This document shows, in pieces, positions 60,230-64,000 of a DNA stretch of 64,000 bases. The DNA lies in NCBI RefSeq assembly GCF_008329565.1, contig NZ_NPKT01000014.1, positions 1 through 64,000 on the forward strand. The letters run 5' to 3'. How positions within the stretch are numbered: the stretch's first letter is position 1; each line of letters starts with the position of its first letter. Under the pieces are notes generated by a model that was given only the letters and a program-made list of their open reading frames with translations, was not told the DNA's origin and ran no database searches. Source of the stretch: Mycolicibacterium sp. P1-5. Lineage in GTDB: Bacteria; Actinomycetota; Actinomycetes; Mycobacteriales; Mycobacteriaceae. The position numbers were made by a program, and so were the translations under genes.

Positions 60230-60301
60230 ATGCGCCGCATATTCGCTCATACCCGCCGCATGCCGAGCTCGAACGAGATGTATGAGTGCCATGGTGGCTG
60301 A
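60230..60301 (+). CDS. Putative 23-residue leader peptide
   Basis: An ATG at 60230 is seven bases after AGAGGAG, the strongest ribosome-binding site in this gap. The frame encodes MRRIFAHTRRMPSS followed by NEMYECHGG and stops at 60301, overlapping the start codons (60282 or 60291) of the Mce-associated gene, which itself has only a weak site. The peptide is basic at the start and has one Cys near the end. It may couple or regulate translation of the membrane protein. Too short for homology-based support. Confidence 0.5.
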   Translation: MRRIFAHTRRMPSSNEMYECHGG

Positions 60302-60989
60302 CGTAGACGCAGAGGTGCTGGCCGAGCTCGCCGAGGCTGAAGCGGCTGAGGCCGAGGCCCGCGCGGAGGCTGCGCGCGCCAAGGCGACCGCCGCGCGTCT
60401 GCGAGGCGGGGAACCCGACATCGAGGGTGACGAGGTCACCGATGACGACGCCGATGACGACGCCGAGGATGACGGCGAACTCGATCCCCGCGGCTGGTGG
60501 GCGCGCATCGGTGCGGTGACCGTCGCGGTGGTCGCGACCGTCATCGTGGCCATCGGATCGCTGGTGGTGACGGGCCTGATGGTCGTTTCGCATGAGAAAG
60601 TCACCGCTCAAAAGCAGCACCAAGCCGAGCTGGTCGAGGCCGCGCGCCGGGGCGTGATAGCGCTGTTGTCGATCGACTACAACCGGGCCAAGACCGACGT
60701 CCAGCACGTTATCGACCTTTCCACGGGAACGTTCAAGGACGACTTCACCCGAGGTGCAGACGACTTTGTGAAAACCGCTGAGCAGTCCAAGGCCGTCACC
60801 GTCGGGACGGTCAAGTCCGCAGCGTTGGAGAAGGAGAACGGCGACACCGGAGTGGTGTTGCTGGCAGCCTCTTCGACGGTAACCAATTCTAGTGGGGCAC
60901 ACCAGGATCCGCGCGCCTGGCGAATGAGCGTCACAGTCGCGCGCGATGGAGCCCAATACAAGATGTCGAATGTGGAGTTCGTGCCATGA
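60282..60989 (+). CDS. Mce-associated membrane protein (Mas family)
   Basis: 235 residues from ATG 60282 (or 232 from ATG 60291); the frame is open to 60159 without a better site. An Ala/Glu-rich helix (about 7-40), an acidic stretch EVTDDDADDDAEDD, one membrane segment (about 76-101), and an NTF2-like periplasmic domain ending YKMSNVEFVP, which closely matches the KVSDVEFA end of the protein at 9630. Mas proteins stabilise Mce transporters. Four-base overlap with the next gene. Confidence 0.86.
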   Translation: MSAMVADVDAEVLAELAEAEAAEAEARAEAARAKATAARLRGGEPDIEGDEVTDDDADDDAEDDGELDPRGWWARIGAVTVAVVATVIVAIGSLVVTGLMVVSHEKVTAQKQHQAELVEAARRGVIALLSIDYNRAKTDVQHVIDLSTGTFKDDFTRGADDFVKTAEQSKAVTVGTVKSAALEKENGDTGVVLLAASSTVTNSSGAHQDPRAWRMSVTVARDGAQYKMSNVEFVP

Positions 60990-61660
60990 GCAGTGACAAG
61001 ACCAACGAGCCCGTTGAGGGCGACAACGAAGACACCGATGTAGCCGTGGTCGACGACGATTCCACCGCGGCAGAACTCGACACGCCGAGTACCGAAGAGG
61101 CTGCCGAGAACGACGAGGCCACAACCGACGCCGAGGCCCCGGCGTCTGGTGCACGGCGCGGTCGCTTCAGTTGGGCCGGTAGGCACTGGGCGGCGATCGT
61201 GCTGGCGGTGCTGCTGGTGGCATCGGCCGGTGCCGCCGGTGCCGTCTACTGGTGGATGTACCGGCCGGATCAGCAGACGAACGCCGCCGTTCAACAGCAG
61301 GCGATCAGCGCCGCGCGGGACGGCACCGTGGCACTGCTGTCCTATGCCCCGGACAGTCTCGACAAGGACCTGGCCAATGCCAAGTCTCACCTCACCGGCG
61401 AATTCCTCAAGTACTACAGCCAATTCACCGATCAGATCGTCGCACCGGCGGCAAAGCAGAAGGGCGTCAAGACGGAGGCGACGGTCGCCCGGGCGGCGCT
61501 TTCGGAACTGCATCCCGACAACGCGACGGTCTTGGTTTTCGTGAATCAGGTGACAACGAGCAAGGATCGGCCCGACCCGGCCCTGGCCACCAGCAGCGTC
61601 ATGGTGAAACTGACCAAGACCGACGGTCACTGGTTGATCTCCGAATTCAACCCGATCTAG
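60986..61660 (+). CDS. Mce-associated membrane protein, second copy
   Basis: 224 residues. Acidic disordered N-terminus (residues 1-55), basic ARRGRF, one membrane segment (about 69-90), then a periplasmic domain of about 130 residues ending WLISEFNPI, the usual closing strand of Mas proteins. Paired Mas genes of unlike sequence are the rule beside mce operons (Rv0177/Rv0178 type), yet no mce genes accompany this pair in the window, so they may serve the mceA-F system at the other end. Confidence 0.85.
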   Translation: MSSDKTNEPVEGDNEDTDVAVVDDDSTAAELDTPSTEEAAENDEATTDAEAPASGARRGRFSWAGRHWAAIVLAVLLVASAGAAGAVYWWMYRPDQQTNAAVQQQAISAARDGTVALLSYAPDSLDKDLANAKSHLTGEFLKYYSQFTDQIVAPAAKQKGVKTEATVARAALSELHPDNATVLVFVNQVTTSKDRPDPALATSSVMVKLTKTDGHWLISEFNPI

Positions 61661-61685
61661 GCCACAGGAGCAGGAGGGTCAATCG

Positions 61686-63179
61686 ATGAGCGTGGCACTG
61701 TTGTTGGAGATGGCCGCCTCCGACGCCGAACGCGTCGGGGTGGTCAGCGATGACCAACGGCTGACCGTCGGCGAGCTGAGCGCGCTTGCCGACGGCGGGG
61801 CGGGCGTCATCGACTCCTCCGGTGCGGGCACCGTGGTTTACGTCGGACTCGGCGGTGTCATGCTGCCGCTGCTCATCTTCGCCAGCGCGCGTGCCGCACG
61901 CGCTTTCACGCCGCTGAATTATCGGCTGTCGGGGGAGGCTCTCGCCGAACTGATCGAGCGGCTGCCCGACCCACTGATCGTCTTCGACGCCGAATACGCC
62001 GACGTGGTCGCCGGCTTGGGCGCCTCGCGGATCGAGTCACAGGAATTCCTGGCCGCGGCCACGACGGCCGAGCCGGTCGCCGAATTCCCGGACCCCGACG
62101 ACGTGGCGGTGGTGCTGTTCACTTCTGGCACCACCTCGCGGCCCAAAGCTGTTGAGCTGTCCCACAACAACCTCACCAGCTATGTGACCGGCACCGTCGA
62201 GTTCGCCTCGGCCGAGCCGGGCGACGCCGCGCTGATCTGTGTGCCGCCGTACCACATCGCCGGTGTCAGCGCGGCACTGTCGAATCTGTACGCCGGTCGA
62301 AAGATGGTGTACCTGCCCAAGTTTGACCCACGTGAATGGATCCGGTTGGCGTCGGCCGAAGCGGTCACCAGCGCGACCGTGGTGCCGACCATGCTCGATC
62401 GCATCATCACCGAGTTGGAGACGACCCCCACGTCGCTGCCGTCGCTGCGGTCCCTAGCCTACGGCGGCTCGAAAGTCGCTCTGCCCCTTGTGCGTAGAGC
62501 ACTCGAGCTGCTGCCCGAGGTGGGCTTCGTCAACGCCTACGGTCTGACCGAAACCAGTTCGACCATCGCCGTTCTCGGACCCGAAGACCACCGCGAGGCG
62601 CACCGGGCCGCCGACGAGTCCGCCCGCAAGCGGCTCAGCTCGGTCGGGCAGCCGGTGCCGGGGATCGAGGTGCAGATCCGCAACGAGGAGGGAACGGTTC
62701 TGGGCCCCGAGGAGGTCGGCGAACTCTACGTCCGCGGTGATCAGGTGTCGGGCCGCTATGCCGAGATCGGCTCGGTCCTTGACGAAGAAGGCTGGTTTCC
62801 CACCAAGGACGTCGCTTACCTGGACGCCGACGGATACCTGTTCATCGGGGGACGCTCCGACGACACCATCATTCGCGGTGGGGAGAACATCGCCCCCGCC
62901 GAGGTGGAAGACGTGCTCGTCGAACACCCGCACGTGCGAGATGTCGCGGTCGTCGGCGTCGAGGACGACGAGTGGGGCCAGATCATGGTCGCCGTCGTCG
63001 TACCCGTCGCCGACATCACCCCGGATCCGGAAGACCTCCGCAGCCATGTGCGCACCCAACTGCGTGGTTCACGCACCCCGGACCGGGTGGTGTTCCGCCA
63101 CGAACTCCCCACCACGCCCACCGGCAAGGTGCTGCGCCGCCAATTGTCGGACGAGCTCAAGTCGCCGACCGCAACATAA
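61686..63179 (+). CDS. Acyl-CoA synthetase (AMP-forming)
   Basis: 497 residues, with ATG after CAGGAGGG. LFTSGTTSRPKAVELSH, YGLTETSST, GWFPTKDVAYL (TKD in place of the common TGD) and the catalytic Lys in TGKVLRRQL. The first 90 residues are unusual for the family, being shorter and lacking the typical aromatic-rich opening. Cotranscribed with two Mas genes and two small genes, linking acyl activation to transport. Confidence 0.9.
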   Translation: MSVALLLEMAASDAERVGVVSDDQRLTVGELSALADGGAGVIDSSGAGTVVYVGLGGVMLPLLIFASARAARAFTPLNYRLSGEALAELIERLPDPLIVFDAEYADVVAGLGASRIESQEFLAAATTAEPVAEFPDPDDVAVVLFTSGTTSRPKAVELSHNNLTSYVTGTVEFASAEPGDAALICVPPYHIAGVSAALSNLYAGRKMVYLPKFDPREWIRLASAEAVTSATVVPTMLDRIITELETTPTSLPSLRSLAYGGSKVALPLVRRALELLPEVGFVNAYGLTETSSTIAVLGPEDHREAHRAADESARKRLSSVGQPVPGIEVQIRNEEGTVLGPEEVGELYVRGDQVSGRYAEIGSVLDEEGWFPTKDVAYLDADGYLFIGGRSDDTIIRGGENIAPAEVEDVLVEHPHVRDVAVVGVEDDEWGQIMVAVVVPVADITPDPEDLRSHVRTQLRGSRTPDRVVFRHELPTTPTGKVLRRQLSDELKSPTAT

Positions 63180-63195
63180 TTCCAGGAGGACAACC

Positions 63196-63498
63196 ATGAT
63201 CAAGACCGGTACCCGACTGCAGAGCCAAGTCTGCGACACCCAGGTGATCGTCGTCCGCTCGTCGGACAGCCTGGACGACCTGCGCGCCGGCGGCGTCCCG
63301 ATGATTCCACTGGACGGCGAGAAAACCGAAGGCGCTCAACTGGATCCGAACTTCTCCGGCGGCACCGTTATGGGCAAGCGCTACGTCGACGAGGGTGGCG
63401 CCGAACTTCTGGTCACCAAGGCCGGGGCGGGCAGCTTGAGCGTGGGCACCACCCTGCTGGAGCAGAAGACCGCCAAACCGCTGCCGGCCAGCGACTAG
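63196..63498 (+). CDS. Small protein of unknown function
   Basis: 100 residues from the ATG at 63196, preceded by CCAGGAGGA at ideal spacing and 16 bases after the ligase stop. Contains one Cys (SQVCDTQ), several Gly-rich turns (GGTVMGKRYVDEGGAEL) and no signal peptide or membrane segment, so probably a small cytoplasmic beta-rich protein. I do not recognise the family. The tight linkage to an acyl-CoA ligase suggests an accessory of that enzyme. Confidence 0.78.
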   Translation: MIKTGTRLQSQVCDTQVIVVRSSDSLDDLRAGGVPMIPLDGEKTEGAQLDPNFSGGTVMGKRYVDEGGAELLVTKAGAGSLSVGTTLLEQKTAKPLPASD

Positions 63499-63509
63499 GC
63501 GGATCGGGC

Positions 63510-64000
63510 GTGGACGGCGCGGCGGAGGTGCAGACCCACACGCTCGTGCTGGCCATGGACTACCGGGTTCCTGACACCAGCAGGGTATGGCCGGTTCTAC
63601 AGCGCAGTAAGCCCGCGCTTGCCGATCTCGGCGCTCAGTACGTCCTCGTCTACACCTCGACCCGCGAGCATGGTCGGGTCATGGTGACCATGTCGCTCCG
63701 CAGCAAGGAACCCATTTTGGAGGTCCTGCGTTCGCGGGTGTTCCTCAACTGGTTCGACGCCGTCGGTCTCGACGACATCCCCGCCATCTTCGCCGGGGAG
63801 ACGGTGGACAAGGTCACCCTCGTCGAGACCCCCGATGGGAGCCCGCCGGGAGTGATCGTCGGGGCGATCGCCGCGATCGAGGACGTGCGCGCGATGATCG
63901 GTCGAGTTCACCAAGGGCTGGCGCGATTTGAGGCTGCCGGAGTGCGTGCGGTCCGCATCTTCCAAGCCTTCGACGATGAGCACGAAGTGCTGATCCTTCA
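63510..64000 (+). CDS. Unfinished gene at window end, unknown function
   Basis: From GTG 63510 (GGCGGA upstream) the frame stays open to the last base, giving at least 163 residues. It opens with VDGAAEVQTHTLVLAMDYRV and includes PALADLGAQYVLVYTSTREH and FLNWFDAVGLDDIPAIFAGE. No signal peptide, membrane segment or recognised motif. Other in-frame starts (GTG 63546, ATG 63555) are possible. Twelve bases from the previous stop, so likely the last gene of the Mas/ligase operon. Codon usage matches its neighbours, with GC at third positions, supporting real coding. Confidence 0.7.
   Translation, partial: MDGAAEVQTHTLVLAMDYRVPDTSRVWPVLQRSKPALADLGAQYVLVYTSTREHGRVMVTMSLRSKEPILEVLRSRVFLNWFDAVGLDDIPAIFAGETVDKVTLVETPDGSPPGVIVGAIAAIEDVRAMIGRVHQGLARFEAAGVRAVRIFQAFDDEHEVLIL

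Overview
The window is high-GC DNA from a member of the Mycobacteriaceae, most likely a fast-growing environmental Mycobacterium/Mycolicibacterium. Evidence: a complete mceA-F operon preceded by the end of a YrbE permease gene; Mce-associated membrane proteins; MmpS-like secreted proteins; a 13E12-type HNH protein with a mycobacterial SOS box; a mycofactocin-type SDR; and a very high density of acyl-CoA enzymes, P450s and TetR regulators. I saw no rRNA, tRNA, CRISPR array, transposase or phage gene, and no gene-free stretch longer than 300 bases.

Layout. 1-11000: 3' end of yrbEB, then mceA-F, a secreted protein, two opposed secreted proteins (one MmpS-like), a Mce-associated membrane protein and another secreted protein. 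11040-13480: P450, TetR regulator and a second MmpS-like protein. 13555-16933: a beta-oxidation operon (thiolase with no standard start codon, enoyl-CoA hydratase, acyl-CoA dehydrogenase). 16930-18231: HNH/DUF222 gene with SOS box. 18347-21803: leftward phosphotransferase, SDR, epimerase and SnoaL-like genes. 21886-27704: TetR, TauD-type dioxygenase, flavin/F420 oxidoreductase, sulfotransferase, TIM-barrel and DUF1214-like proteins. 27713-30035: divergent enoyl-CoA hydratase and acyl-CoA ligase. 30032-31027: a repeat-flanked AbiEi/DUF559-type gene broken by one amber codon.

31024-42844: an aromatic-ring catabolic region, with an IclR regulator facing a nine-gene-scale rightward operon that contains MhpA-type hydroxylase, MhpB-type extradiol dioxygenase, two alpha/beta hydrolases, a KstD-like flavoprotein, a luciferase-like monooxygenase, an SDR and a cyclase. 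42604-47085: leftward P450, SDR, molybdopterin oxidoreductase. 47347-57345: one long rightward operon (SDR, TetR, 3Fe-4S ferredoxin, P450, amidohydrolase, two M24/creatinase-fold proteins, a lysine-tailed crotonase, a double CoA-transferase). 57390-60037: amidohydrolase and acyl-CoA ligase. 60230-64000: leader ORF, two Mce-associated proteins, acyl-CoA ligase, a small unknown protein and an unfinished gene.

How it fits together (inference): the Mce system would import a lipid-like or sterol-like substrate, and the surrounding operons would hydroxylate it, activate it to a CoA thioester and degrade it. The main support beyond gene content is a 15-base inverted repeat, GAGAAY-N3-RTTMTC, found in five intergenic regions upstream of separate operons, with weaker copies beside the mce accessory genes. 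This looks like the operator of an unassigned regulator linking import with catabolism.
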